From positions 26,211 to 90,210 of the forward strand of contig NZ_CP017675.1 in the NCBI RefSeq assembly GCF_001870225.1: 64,000 nt of DNA. The letters run 5' to 3'. Below, piece after piece: positions 28,476 through 37,337 of the stretch. The translations under genes were made by a program, and so were the position numbers. The DNA is from Gloeomargarita lithophora Alchichica-D10 (GTDB taxonomy: Bacteria; Cyanobacteriota; Cyanobacteriia; Gloeomargaritales; Gloeomargaritaceae). Each line of letters starts with the position of its first letter. Position 1 is the stretch's first letter. The notes beneath the pieces are model-generated. The model was not told the origin of the DNA, ran no database searches, and saw only the letters and a list, made by a program, of their open reading frames with translations.

Positions 28476-29393
28476 TTAAGAGCTTACCTGGCGCAGGGGC
28501 GAATCACTCCGATAGGGCACGCGGCCACTCGGCACCACCTGGGAAGCGGGTTCCAAATGCACCTCCTGGTCATCAAAGAAAATTTGCGCCCCAAACGCCT
28601 GTAGGACCGCATCCTTGGTCAATCCGCCCAGGAAAAATGCCGCATCCACCCGCACCCCCCACGCCCGCAGGGTTTTAATCACCCGTTCGTGGGCAGGGCT
28701 ACTGCGCGCCGTCACCAGGGCAATCCGTACCGGGGCTTGTTCCGGGGGTACCTGCTGTTGGATCGTACTGAGGGTGTGCAGAAACTTGGCAAATGGCCCC
28801 GCCGGTAACGGCTGATCCGCCCGTTCCTGTTCGTGGGTACAAAATGCCGCCAAACCCTGTTGTTTATAGACCAATTCCGCCTCATCGGAGAATAAAACCG
28901 CATCCCCATCAAAGGCAATCCGCACCCGCCCATCCAACGGGGTCATGTCCAGGGGAGGATGGTACAACAGAGCGGCGGCAATCCCCGCATCAATCGCCCC
29001 CTGCACCTCCGATTCCTCCCGCGAGAGCAATAAATCCAGATGAAACGCCTGAAAATAGGGCACGATGGACTCACCCCCGGTTAATGCGGCACGGGTAATA
29101 TCCAGCCCATAGTGCTGAATAGCATGAAAAATCCGCAGTCCCGTGTCAGGACTATTGCGGGACATAATAATTACTTCAACGAGACGTTTATCCGTCAATT
29201 CATTTAACTTCAGCAGTGCCTGCACCAAAGGAAAAGCCGTCCCCCGCGGCAGAATTTCCTGCTCATGTTCCCGCTGGTAGGTGCTGTAGGCGGCCAAGCC
29301 TTCCTGCTGGAAAATCCCATCCTCCCGGCTCAGGTCAAACAACGCCCGCGAGGAAATCCCAATTACCAATAGGCCAGTCAAGGAATAGGGCAT
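28476..29393 (-). CDS. 5'-nucleotidase (cytosolic NT5C1-like)
   Basis: This protein of about 305 residues matches the eukaryote-like 5'-nucleotidase family PF06189: LVIGISSRALFDLSREDGIF, VIIMSRNSPDTGLRIFHAI, VRIAFDGDAVLFSDEAE (the HAD-like metal/nucleophile region), VTARSSPAHERVIKTLRAWG and FFDDQEVH. It should release phosphate from nucleoside monophosphates. GTG 29402 is in frame, but ATG 29393 is favoured. It lies 55 bp upstream of the serine hydrolase on the same strand. Confidence 0.88.
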   Translation of the reverse strand: MPYSLTGLLVIGISSRALFDLSREDGIFQQEGLAAYSTYQREHEQEILPRGTAFPLVQALLKLNELTDKRLVEVIIMSRNSPDTGLRIFHAIQHYGLDITRAALTGGESIVPYFQAFHLDLLLSREESEVQGAIDAGIAAALLYHPPLDMTPLDGRVRIAFDGDAVLFSDEAELVYKQQGLAAFCTHEQERADQPLPAGPFAKFLHTLSTIQQQVPPEQAPVRIALVTARSSPAHERVIKTLRAWGVRVDAAFFLGGLTKDAVLQAFGAQIFFDDQEVHLEPASQVVPSGRVPYRSDSPLRQVSS

Positions 29394-29461
29394 TGCTCCC
29401 ACCTCGATTCTCCATATTATTGTGGCCGATGGGCAGGGCTTAAGAAAACTCTTGCCCCACT

Positions 29462-29534
29462 AAAAACAGGTCGCAGGGGCACCGTATCCGGTTTTCCAAA
29501 ATATCTGTTCACAAACCGTGCGGAATCAGTATAT
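29462..29534. repeat. Decayed modular hairpin element (core and A-like right arm)
   Basis: The core ACAGGTCGCAGGGGCACCGTATCCGG is followed by TTTTCCAAAATATCTGTTCACAAACCGTG, which is the A right arm up to its last part. The terminal arms are too decayed to place exactly. It lies upstream of the 5'-nucleotidase gene. Confidence 0.55.
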
Positions 29535-29634
29535 GAATTAGATTGGCATTACTTTGTATAAAAATTGAAAGATCCAAAATGGGGGCAGATTATCGAACCC
29601 TACTGCCCCACCCAGACCCATCGGTTATCCCGAT

Positions 29635-29934
29635 TTAATCACTCAGATTCACTTCCTGCGGGGGAGCGCTGGCTCCATTTTGGGAAGCCGTCCGTTCCGC
29701 CTTTGCCTCCGCCACCAAATCCTGTAACGATTCCCCGGCTTCCGCTACCGCACTTTGCGCCTTATCAAAAGCCTCAAAAACCACCACCAGGGTTTTCTTG
29801 GCGGTTTCCCGCGCAGAATCGGCCAATTCGCTCTTGGTCGCCATGCCCACCAGGGGAGCTAAGACCAAAACCCCCACCCCAACGGCCAGCGCCGTCACGG
29901 GTTCCAATCCCAAAAACAAAGCTTCAAATTCCAT
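29635..29934 (-). CDS. DUF5132 small membrane protein
   Basis: This 99-residue protein has an N-terminal hydrophobic span (VTALAVGVGVLVLAPLVG) followed by a charged helix with heptad-like character (ELADSARETAKKTLVVVFEAF) and a disordered tail ending VNLSD. This is the arrangement of DUF5132 proteins, which are common in cyanobacteria with unknown function. The start ATG 29934 is the only good one. It lies 36 bp downstream of miaB on the same strand. Confidence 0.78.
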   Translation of the reverse strand: MEFEALFLGLEPVTALAVGVGVLVLAPLVGMATKSELADSARETAKKTLVVVFEAFDKAQSAVAEAGESLQDLVAEAKAERTASQNGASAPPQEVNLSD

Positions 29935-29969
29935 GGTTCACACCCAACAAAACTGATTGCCCCTTAATT

Positions 29970-31322
29970 TTAACCGACTTGTCCAGCCCCAGAAAGACTG
30001 GTCACTGGCATCCCCGTCAAGCTAAACGCCCGCACTTCGGTAATGGCGACCGGTACCAAACGACCCACCTGGGTTTCCCCCGCCACAAAGGTCAACCGAT
30101 TGGTGCGAGTGCGTCCCATGCCCTGGGTGGGGTCTTTCGGGTTCACCCCTTCAATCAAAATTTCCTCGACCCGCCCCTGGTAGCGTTGGGAGCGTTGCGC
30201 CGCCACCTGGGCCACTAAATGATTTAAGCGTTGCAAACGGTCTTGTTTCACCTCATCGGGAATTTGATTGTCCCACTTGGCCGCTGGCGTACCAGGGCGA
30301 GGGGAATAGGCCGCCGTATTCAGTTGGTCAAACCCAATTTCTGCCACTAAATCTAAGGTTTGGGTGAACTGGGCTTCTGTTTCTCCGGGAAACCCCACGA
30401 TTGCATCGGCACTGATGGCCGCATCCGGGAGATAGTGGCGAATTTTGCTAATAATTTGGCTATATTTTTCCCGGGTGTAGCCCCTTTGCATCGCCCGCAG
30501 AATCCCATTATCCCCGGACTGAAACGGAATGTGAAAATGCTCACACACCTGGGGCAAAGCCGCACAGGCTTGGATCAACCGCTCCGTAAAATAACGGGGA
30601 TGGCTGGTCACAAACCGAATCCGCTCAATTCCCCCCACGTCATGAATGTGGTACAACAAATCCGTCAGCGTCATCCGATAACGGCCATCGGGACGGGTGC
30701 CCAAGTCTCGCCCATAAGCGTCAATATTTTGACCTAATAAAGTAATCTCTTTGTACCCCTGCTCTGCCAGGCTAATAATTTCCTGTTTGATCGCTTCCGG
30801 CTGGCGGGACTGCTCTTTCCCCCGCACCTGGGGCACGACACAGTAGGTACAATGTTCATTGCACCCATAAATCACATTCACCCAGGCCGACACCCGACTG
30901 TCCCGCCGGGGTTTGGTAATGTCCTCCAGAATATCAATGGCTTCCGTAGCCACCACCTGCTGTCCCTGTTCTACCTGTGCGAGCAAATCCGCCAAGCGGT
31001 TGGCATACTGGGGTCCCATGACCACATCCAATTCCGGCACCCGCCGCAGTAGCCGTTCCCCCTCCTGCTGGGCCACACACCCAGCCACCACCAGGGTTAA
31101 CCCCGGATTTTGGTGCTTGCGTTTGGCCTGCCGCCCCAGGTAGGAATAAACTTTTTGCTCCGCATTATCCCGAATTGTACAGGTATTGTACAGAATTAAA
31201 TCCGCTTGGTTTTCATCCGCCACCGCCTGCCAGCCCAGGTCATCCAACACCCCGGCCATGCGCTCCGAATCGGCACGGTTCATCTGGCAACCAAAAGTGA
31301 CAATGTGATAATGACGGGACAT
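29970..31322 (-). CDS. miaB: tRNA-2-methylthio-N6-dimethylallyladenosine synthase
   Basis: MiaB adds a methylthio group at A37 of tRNAs that read UNN codons. The N-terminal UPF0004 domain has conserved cysteines in [25 protein letters not shown] and [10 protein letters not shown]. The radical SAM cluster motif is [17 protein letters not shown] near residue 153. A TRAM domain is at the C-terminus ([13 protein letters not shown] onward). It has 450 residues, the usual length. MnmE, also a tRNA anticodon modifier, is elsewhere in the window. Two 14-bp direct repeats lie 8 bp upstream of the ATG; no Shine-Dalgarno is visible. Confidence 0.96.
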   Translation of the reverse strand: MSRHYHIVTFGCQMNRADSERMAGVLDDLGWQAVADENQADLILYNTCTIRDNAEQKVYSYLGRQAKRKHQNPGLTLVVAGCVAQQEGERLLRRVPELDVVMGPQYANRLADLLAQVEQGQQVVATEAIDILEDITKPRRDSRVSAWVNVIYGCNEHCTYCVVPQVRGKEQSRQPEAIKQEIISLAEQGYKEITLLGQNIDAYGRDLGTRPDGRYRMTLTDLLYHIHDVGGIERIRFVTSHPRYFTERLIQACAALPQVCEHFHIPFQSGDNGILRAMQRGYTREKYSQIISKIRHYLPDAAISADAIVGFPGETEAQFTQTLDLVAEIGFDQLNTAAYSPRPGTPAAKWDNQIPDEVKQDRLQRLNHLVAQVAAQRSQRYQGRVEEILIEGVNPKDPTQGMGRTRTNRLTFVAGETQVGRLVPVAITEVRAFSLTGMPVTSLSGAGQVG

Positions 31323-31330
31323 GGCGCAAG

Positions 31331-31358
31331 GATTAACGCAAAAAGATTAACGCAAAAA
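31331..31358. repeat. Tandem 14-bp direct repeat before miaB
   Basis: Two perfect copies of GATTAACGCAAAAA are followed by the partial GTTTAGCG. They lie 8 bp upstream of the miaB ATG and may be a regulator site or a slippage product. Confidence 0.6.
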
Positions 31359-31381
31359 GTTTAGCGTAGGATTACTATTAT

Positions 31382-31427
31382 ACGTCATGCCCAATGGTAG
31401 GAGAAGAGATGGGATTTCCCATGACGT
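31382..31427. terminator. Nested inverted repeats, possible Uma2 gene terminator
   Basis: ACGTCATG and CATGACGT form a perfect 8-bp inverted pair spaced by 30 bp. ATGGGATTTCCCAT is a second perfect palindrome inside. The site lies 4 bp past the Uma2 stop. No T-run follows, so terminator function is tentative. Confidence 0.3.
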
Positions 31428-31430
31428 TTC

Positions 31431-32078
31431 CTAGTCCAGGGGCAACGACCTAATTTTTTGGCGCCAGGTGCGTAGGGCTTGACTTCTGCCGATGGTGATA
31501 CTCTGGGCAAGGAGTTCCGGCACCCAGGCCAAAAGCGGCAGATTGGGGAAGATAGAACTGCACTCAGAACGCTGATATTGTCCCGATTGGAGGATATAAA
31601 TGGTTAGCTCAGCCTCCCCATAGACCCATAGTTCCGGCACGCCCAAACGGGTATAAGCCTGCACCTGGGTCTGAGAAGTCACATCCACTTCAATGGCGAG
31701 GTCGGGTGGGGGGTCAATGGCTAAGTTGAGCCGGTTTTTACCAATCATGGCATGATGATTTTGAATATAAAAACATTCATCGGGTTCAATGCCAAAGTTC
31801 ATTTCTTGTCGTTTGAATGTGGTTGAACCAAAGCACTCGCAGTCAATGGCTAATTCTTCTAACAGGATTTTAACTATATCGCCCAGCATTGATTTCTCTC
31901 GTTCATGTTTGGGTAATGGCATCCTAATCTCCAAAACTCCATCACAATAGGCAAGGCGGCTGGCTCGTTTTTCGCCCATTTCCGCCATTATCGCCTCAAA
32001 TTCAGACCATTGCAGGCCATGAATTAACAAGCGTTGACCGGGGGGAACATCGAGTTGTCGTAGTTGTAAGGTGACCAT
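31431..32078 (-). CDS. Uma2 family protein (DUF820, restriction-endonuclease fold)
   Basis: This 215-residue DUF820 protein has the acidic/lysine motifs of the PD-(D/E)xK fold: WSEFEAIMAEMGE, LAYCDGVLEIRMP, GIEPDECFYI, and PPPDLAIEVDVTSQTQ with VPELWVYG. The family is greatly expanded in cyanobacteria and has no proven substrate. An upstream in-frame start (32123) exists, but ATG 32078 fits the family better. A decayed hairpin element is within 70 bp upstream. Confidence 0.88.
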   Translation of the reverse strand: MVTLQLRQLDVPPGQRLLIHGLQWSEFEAIMAEMGEKRASRLAYCDGVLEIRMPLPKHEREKSMLGDIVKILLEELAIDCECFGSTTFKRQEMNFGIEPDECFYIQNHHAMIGKNRLNLAIDPPPDLAIEVDVTSQTQVQAYTRLGVPELWVYGEAELTIYILQSGQYQRSECSSIFPNLPLLAWVPELLAQSITIGRSQALRTWRQKIRSLPLD

Positions 32079-32140
32079 GATAGAAATCGGTGAATTTGGG
32101 TGAGCTTTTTGGATTTGTTGCAACTAAATGATTGGCTAGG

Positions 32141-32265
32141 TATAACCTGAATGAGCATAATTATAACCGTAGGTCGCACGGTGAACCGCCCCGTTACTGA
32201 TTCTCTAGCATCTTTGCCTGCCAGGGATGCGATGTTCCCTTGATTCAAATAATATAGAAGTGTCC
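32141..32265. repeat. Decayed modular hairpin element, A-left / B-right
   Basis: The left end TATAACCTGAATGAGC resembles the A arm. GTAGGTCGCACGGTGAACCGCCCCG and TGATTCTC are a mutated core. The right end CAAATAATATAGAAGTGTCC is B-like. The arrangement matches that of the copy at 2041. Confidence 0.5.
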
Positions 32266-32295
32266 TAAAGTCATTTCCTGCTGGGGGAATCAATC

Positions 32296-32631
32296 ATGGC
32301 GATTGAATTGCACAATTTTTATTGGGATCAGGAACGACTGGTGCAGGTGGAAACCCAGCCCCATCATTTGGCGGGTTTGTTGGCAAATATCCGAGCCACC
32401 CTAGGAAATTCTGATTGCCAATGGGAGGATATTTATTCTGCTTATTACGAATGTCTCCAGGATAGTACCACGACATTTTACGAGGCGGAATGCGCCCAGG
32501 CGGGCAAACCGGGCATCTGGACCTATGTGGTCTATGAGTGCGCTGAAGGGGAGGAAACGGTCTTGACCCAGGCGGATATTGATCCCTACCAACCGGTTTT
32601 GGCTCTGCGGGCATTGGCAACTCGAGTATGA
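32296..32631 (+). CDS. Hypothetical cyanobacterial protein (111 aa)
   Basis: No family is recognised. It is an acidic soluble protein (MAIELHNFYWDQERLVQVE, then ANIRATLGNSDCQWEDIY and GIWTYVVYECAEGEE). It overlaps the following gene by ATGA, so it is probably translated together with the gamma-carbonic-anhydrase-like gene. ATG 32296 is preceded by the end of a decayed repeat. Confidence 0.65.
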   Translation: MAIELHNFYWDQERLVQVETQPHHLAGLLANIRATLGNSDCQWEDIYSAYYECLQDSTTTFYEAECAQAGKPGIWTYVVYECAEGEETVLTQADIDPYQPVLALRALATRV

Positions 32632-33173
32632 GTGATTTTGGGGAGATCAACTGCGCTCGCCCGGATATACGTTGCGCCAGTTTTGTGGCTCCCAATGCCA
32701 CCCTGGTCGGGGATGTGCGCTTGGGGTTAGATGCCAATATCTGGTATCAGGCGGTTTTGCGGGGGGATTGTAGCCCGATTATTTTAGGACAAGGTACTAA
32801 TATTCAAGATGGGTGTATTCTGCACGGCGACCCCGACGCACCAACGGTCTTGGGGGATTGGGTCACGGTGGGACATCGGGCGGTAATTCACAGTGCCCAA
32901 ATTGAAAGCGGTACTTTGATTGGGATCGGCGCAATTGTCCTCAATGGGGTAACGGTGGGAACCGGGTGCATCGTGGGGGCGGGTGCCCTGGTGACCAAAT
33001 CTTTGCCGGATTATTCCCTCGCTGTGGGTCTGCCCGCCAAGGTGGTGCGGGAGGTGACTCCCCAGGAAGCCGCCGGTTTAATCACCCACGCCCAACATTA
33101 TGTGACCCTCGCCCGCCAGCACAGCCGTCAGGTTTTGGAGGGGGAGGGTTCCCCAAACACGGGACTCAGGTAG
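32628..33173 (+). CDS. Gamma carbonic anhydrase family protein
   Basis: This 181-residue left-handed beta-helix protein is built from hexapeptide repeats. Metal-ligand histidines are conserved in ILHGDPDA and VGHRAVIHSA, with the GTNIQDGC turn preceding. Family members include active carbonic anhydrases and structural or scaffold proteins. In cyanobacteria a separate CcmM serves the carboxysome; this stand-alone protein lacks the small-subunit-like tail. Start ATG 32628 overlaps the upstream stop. It is convergent with the TPM-domain gene, overlapping it by 46 bp. Confidence 0.9.
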   Translation: MSDFGEINCARPDIRCASFVAPNATLVGDVRLGLDANIWYQAVLRGDCSPIILGQGTNIQDGCILHGDPDAPTVLGDWVTVGHRAVIHSAQIESGTLIGIGAIVLNGVTVGTGCIVGAGALVTKSLPDYSLAVGLPAKVVREVTPQEAAGLITHAQHYVTLARQHSRQVLEGEGSPNTGLR

Positions 33174-33925
33174 GCCACCAAGGCCCCGATGGCAAACCCG
33201 GCCACGTTGCGTACCACGGGTAACCAGTCGCTGGTACGGGTAACCACCGGCCCCAGACCAAAGGAGATGAATAACATTCCCCACAGGGGCGAAAAAATCA
33301 GCACCCACTGCCAGGCAATCCCTTGCCCTTCCCGGCGGGGTTGGGCGGCAAACCCGCAAATGACTCCCCCCACCAAGGAGGTGATCAGGGTTAATAACCA
33401 TTGCTCCTGGGGCAAACCGGGGACTACTTTACACCCCTGTTCCCGCACCAGACAGGTTTCTACCGAGTGCAGAGCCTCAATAATGGCCTGGTCTTCCCCA
33501 TGCTCCCGGACGTAGAACAAATTGCCAAACCGGGCTTGCAATTCAATCCAAAACAGGCGCGGCATTTTGGCGTAAACCGCATCCCCCACATTAAAACTCA
33601 GCAAATTCCCACCCCGGGGGTCGGCCACCAGCAGTACACTATGCTCATCTAAACCCCAAAATTCCTTGACCGCCTTGCCGGGGGTGCGGTCGTACTGGGT
33701 GACCACCCGCAGTTTCCAGCCCTGCTCCCGCTCGAATTGCTCCAGTTCCTGGCCGAGGGTCAATTCCTGCACAGCGGTGAGCGAACGATTCAGGTCAATA
33801 ATCGGCGTGGGCTGACTGGGCAATAAATCCGGGTTGTCATAGGCCATCGCTGGCGATACCCCTAGCCCCAAACCCAATACCACCAACAAAAATAAACCCA
33901 TTACCCAAGAACATGGCTTAAACAT
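33128..33925 (-). CDS. TPM domain protein, likely exported
   Basis: MFKPCSWVMGLFLLVVLGLGLGVSPAMA is a signal peptide, followed by a TPM-domain segment (SLTAVQELTLGQELEQFEREQGWKLRVVTQYDR in adjoining blocks, then LLVADPRGGNLLSFNVG). The C-terminal part has further hydrophobic spans (LITSLVGGVICGFA and VAGFAIGALVAYLSP). In plants a TPM-domain thylakoid protein (TLP18.3) helps photosystem II repair; the same role here is only a suggestion. Frames open to 34030, but ATG 33925, with GGAG 11 nt before it, is preferred over ATG 33934. Confidence 0.82.
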   Translation of the reverse strand: MFKPCSWVMGLFLLVVLGLGLGVSPAMAYDNPDLLPSQPTPIIDLNRSLTAVQELTLGQELEQFEREQGWKLRVVTQYDRTPGKAVKEFWGLDEHSVLLVADPRGGNLLSFNVGDAVYAKMPRLFWIELQARFGNLFYVREHGEDQAIIEALHSVETCLVREQGCKVVPGLPQEQWLLTLITSLVGGVICGFAAQPRREGQGIAWQWVLIFSPLWGMLFISFGLGPVVTRTSDWLPVVRNVAGFAIGALVAYLSPVFGEPSPSKT

Positions 33926-34088
33926 CGCTTGCATCACTCCGTAATGAATCCATGTGTTACCCAACCTTATCACAAACTTTACATTCTGTAATTTGTCTTT
34001 AATTTTAGAAAGTTTTGGGGTCAGCGTCAAATCGGAGGGTGGGGGTGGGGTTCGCTAGACTGGAGAAGCATAAATAGATGGGTTGCGG

Positions 34089-35051
34089 GTGGAAATCACA
34101 TTTTTGGGAACCAGTTCGGGGGTGCCAACCCGGGGGCGAAATGTCTCCAGCATTGGCCTGAAATTGCCCCAGCGGCCAGAGGTCTGGCTGTTTGATTGTG
34201 GCGAAGGCACCCAGCATCAACTGTTACGCAGTGAACTGAAGTCCAGTCAAATTCGCCGGGTTTTTGTCACCCACATGCACGGGGATCATATTTTTGGCCT
34301 AATGGGGCTGTTGGCGAGTTGTGGCTTGGCGGGCAACAATCACCGGGTGGACATTTACGGGCCGGAGGATTTGAGTGGCTATATCAAAGCCTGTTTGCGC
34401 TATAGCCAGATGCGGTTTGCCTTCCCGGTGCAGGTGCATGGGGTCACGCCGGGGGTGGTCTATGAGGATGGGGAATTTCAGGTGACCTGCGCGCCTTTGA
34501 AGCATCGGGTGCCCGCCTTTGGGTATCGGGTGGGGGAGCGTCAGCGGGCGGGGGAATTTGATGTGGGGAAAGCCCAAAAGCTGGGGATTCCGCCGGGGCC
34601 GGTGTATGGTCGCTTGAAACGGGGGGAAACGGTGACTTTGCCAGATGGCCGGGTGGTGGAGGGCAAAGACTTTGCTGGTATTCCCCAAGCGGGGCGGCAT
34701 TTTGTGTACTGCACGGATACCATTTACTGTGACCAGGCGGTGGCTTTGGCGCAGGGGGCGGATGTGTTGGTGCATGAGGCGACCTTTGCCCACCAGGATG
34801 CGGCCTTGGCCTTTGAACGGCTCCATTCCACTTCGACAATGGCGGCGCAGGTGGCTTTGGCCGCTGGGGTCAAGCAGTTGATCCTCACCCACTTCAGCCC
34901 CCGCTACGCGCCGGGGAATGCCCTGCAATTAAGTGATTTGCTCGCCGAAGCCCAGGCGATTTTTCCCCATACGGCCTTGGCCAGTGATTTCTTTACCTAT
35001 GCCATTCCCCGTTGCCAAACTACGCCAGCAATGGCGGTGGGGGCGGGTTGA
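34089..35051 (+). CDS. rnz: Ribonuclease Z
   Basis: RNase Z cuts the 3' trailers of tRNA precursors. The metallo-beta-lactamase motif THMHGDHIFGL is near residue 62, with EITFLGTSSGVPTRGRNVSS at the N-terminus and the HEATF and LTHFSPRY segments later. GTG 34089 gives the family's N-terminus; TTG 34083 is also possible. The protein has about 320 residues. A type A element follows 60 bp after the stop. Confidence 0.95.
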   Translation: MEITFLGTSSGVPTRGRNVSSIGLKLPQRPEVWLFDCGEGTQHQLLRSELKSSQIRRVFVTHMHGDHIFGLMGLLASCGLAGNNHRVDIYGPEDLSGYIKACLRYSQMRFAFPVQVHGVTPGVVYEDGEFQVTCAPLKHRVPAFGYRVGERQRAGEFDVGKAQKLGIPPGPVYGRLKRGETVTLPDGRVVEGKDFAGIPQAGRHFVYCTDTIYCDQAVALAQGADVLVHEATFAHQDAALAFERLHSTSTMAAQVALAAGVKQLILTHFSPRYAPGNALQLSDLLAEAQAIFPHTALASDFFTYAIPRCQTTPAMAVGAG

Positions 35052-35110
35052 TGGGGGTTGATGCGCTAGATTTGACTGGGTAAATGTGTTAAAATATACC
35101 TACAAATAGC

Positions 35111-35245
35111 TATAGCAATCCTAATTAAATTTAGAACAGTGGTCGCAGGGGGGTAGCCCCCGTACTTGGTTCTCCCAAATATCTGTTTTCCAAATGGCTA
35201 TGTCCTGCGGGCACGCTGCGCAAGCTAGCGAGTGGGATTGCTATA
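35111..35245. mobile_element. Type A modular hairpin element (135 bp)
   Basis: The ends are TATAGCAATCC and GGATTGCTATA, perfect inverted repeats of 11 bp. The core is GGTCGCAGGGGGGTAGCCCCCG followed by TTGGTTCTC. The right arm carries a GGCACGCTGCGCAAGCTAGCG segment related to the repeat module in the 50553 and 59343 copies. The 180 bp between it and the GGDEF-EAL gene show no further feature. Confidence 0.85.
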
Positions 35246-35425
35246 AGTCATTGACATGGTTGACCATCACTCGACTCTTAAACCCAAGATTTTGTATCCT
35301 AGATTACATCATTGGGGTAAATGTGGAGGAGAAACTGGGATTAATAAAAACCTGCTATTCCCATCGGGACAAGCATTGCCGCTCCGTAAAATGACTTAGA
35401 TTTGAGTTCAAGGTTTTGGGATAGG

Positions 35426-37333
35426 ATGGCCGGACTGGGGTTTATATTACTGTTATTTTTTGGGCTATTGGGTTTCAGCCGGTGGTGGCACCTACGGGAT
35501 AAATATGGTTTTTTTAACCAGTTGGAGGTGGGGTTGGCCTTGGTCAATCACCAGGGGCGGATTGGTTGGGCGAATGATTATTTCTGTACATTGTCTGGCT
35601 ATGACCGACTGGCTCTATCGGGGATGAAGCCTAAAGAAGAATGGCCTCTGCGGACGGTTCCCTGGGGTTCGTACCGAGCCTGTGTGTGGGCGGGGGGGGA
35701 CGGCTATCGCAGTTTTTTTGAAAATGCCATTGAGGGGATTTTTCAAACCACTGTGGATGGCCGTTACCTACGGGTGAATCCGGCGTTGGCACGCATTTAT
35801 GGCTATCATTCCCCGGCGGAATTGGTGGTCAATTTGACTAACATTGCCCAGCAGTTGTATGTGGATTCGCAGCGGCGGGCGGAGTTTGTGCGCCTGTTGC
35901 AACAGCAGGATCAGGTGTGCGACTTCGAGGCGGAAATCTACCGCAAGGATGGCTCCCGGATTTGGATTGCGGAAAATGCCCGGGCGGTGCGGGATGGGCA
36001 GGGGCGATTGCTGTACTACGAGGGGACCGTGGAGGATATTACCCGCCGCAAACAGGCGGAGGATCAGTTACTGCGGCACGCTTTTTATGACCCGTTGACG
36101 GGGCTGGCAAATCGGGCGTTGTGTTTGGAGCGGTTGCGGGAATGGTTGGCGCAGGAACGGTATTTTACCCTGTTGTTTTTGGATTTAGACCGGTTCAAAT
36201 TGGTGAATGATACCCTGGGGCATACGGTGGGGGATGAATTGCTGGTGCAGGTGGGGCAAAGGTTGCAGGCGTGGTTGACCCCGGCGGACTTGGTGGCACG
36301 GTGGGCGGGGGATGAGTTTGTGATTTTGCTGGGGACGGGGGTGCCAGCGGCGCAACAGTGGGCGGAACAGGTGTTGTCCTACCTGACGCAACCCTTGACC
36401 ATTCGGGAGCAGGAGGTGGTGGTGGCGGCCAGTATTGGCATGGTGGCGAGTCAGGGTTACACGCAACCGGAGACGCTTTTGCGGGATGCGGATACGGCGA
36501 TGTACCAGGCGAAACTGCGGGGCAAGGCGCAATGGGCGTTGTTTGATACCCAAATGCGGGCGCAGATCGCCGGGCGGTTACAACTGGAGTTGGATTTGCG
36601 CCGGGTGATCGAACGGCAGGAATTAGTACTGCATTATCAACCCATTGTGGCCCTAGCGACGGAGCGGGTGGTGGGGTGGGAAGCCCTGGTGCGGTGGCAA
36701 CATCCCCAGCGGGGTTTGATCTCGCCGGGGGAATTTATCCCGTTGGCAGAGGAAATCGGTTTTACGCTAGTGCTGGGGCAGTGGGTACTCCAGACGGCCA
36801 CCGGGCAACTGCGCCACTGGCAACAGCAGGGGCTTTGTGATGACCAGGTTTATATGAGTGTGAATCTCTCCGGTCGGCAGGTTGCCCATTCCCGTCTGGT
36901 GGCGTGGGTGCAAACCGCCCTGCAGGAAAGTGGTCTGCTGCCCCGGTGTTTGCGGTTGGAGGTCACCGAAAATAGTATCAGCGAGGGTGTAGAGCGGGTG
37001 GTCAGCCATTTGACGACCCTGGGTGCGCTGGGGGTTGGCCTAAGTATTGATGATTTTGGCACCGGCTATTCCTCCCTCAGCCGCTTGCACCAGTTCCCGA
37101 TGGATATGTTGAAAATTGACCGTTCCTTTATCTGTTCCTTGGGACAGCCTGGGCCAGCCACTAATCTTGTCCAGGGCATCGTCACCCTGGCGGCGAGCTT
37201 GGAAATGCAGGTGGTGGCCGAGGGCATTGAAACCCCAGCGCAACTCTGGGAATTGAAAAACATGGGGGTCACCTACGGCCAGGGATTTTTATTGGCGAAA
37301 CCCTGCCCCGATCCGTGGCTGTCGGTGGCGTGA
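35426..37333 (+). CDS. PAS-GGDEF-EAL protein (cyclic di-GMP signalling)
   Basis: ATG 35426 starts MAGLGFILLLFFGLLGF, an N-terminal membrane anchor; a TTG at 35402 is also in frame. A partial PAS at the N-terminus (GLALVNHQGRIGWANDYF) and a complete PAS (FFENAIEGIFQTTVDGRYLRVN) precede the GGDEF domain. Its active site reads RWAGDEF near residue 291, a variant of GGDEF. The EAL domain has WEALVRW near residue 418, DDFGTGYSSLSR, KIDRSFI and VAEGIET, so phosphodiesterase residues appear intact. The EN of LEVTENSI replaces the more common ES. The net activity is likely phosphodiesterase, but this is inferred. Confidence 0.92.
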   Translation: MAGLGFILLLFFGLLGFSRWWHLRDKYGFFNQLEVGLALVNHQGRIGWANDYFCTLSGYDRLALSGMKPKEEWPLRTVPWGSYRACVWAGGDGYRSFFENAIEGIFQTTVDGRYLRVNPALARIYGYHSPAELVVNLTNIAQQLYVDSQRRAEFVRLLQQQDQVCDFEAEIYRKDGSRIWIAENARAVRDGQGRLLYYEGTVEDITRRKQAEDQLLRHAFYDPLTGLANRALCLERLREWLAQERYFTLLFLDLDRFKLVNDTLGHTVGDELLVQVGQRLQAWLTPADLVARWAGDEFVILLGTGVPAAQQWAEQVLSYLTQPLTIREQEVVVAASIGMVASQGYTQPETLLRDADTAMYQAKLRGKAQWALFDTQMRAQIAGRLQLELDLRRVIERQELVLHYQPIVALATERVVGWEALVRWQHPQRGLISPGEFIPLAEEIGFTLVLGQWVLQTATGQLRHWQQQGLCDDQVYMSVNLSGRQVAHSRLVAWVQTALQESGLLPRCLRLEVTENSISEGVERVVSHLTTLGALGVGLSIDDFGTGYSSLSRLHQFPMDMLKIDRSFICSLGQPGPATNLVQGIVTLAASLEMQVVAEGIETPAQLWELKNMGVTYGQGFLLAKPCPDPWLSVA

Positions 37334-37337
37334 ACCC

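Noticed and set aside
29565..30218. 217-codon plus-strand ORF
   Set aside because: It is Pro/His-rich and antisense to DUF5132 and the end of miaB; a shadow of GC-rich minus-strand genes.
34299..34928. 209-codon minus-strand ORF in rnz
   Set aside because: It is antisense to a complete RNase Z and is His/Pro/Arg-rich, as reverse frames of this genome usually are.
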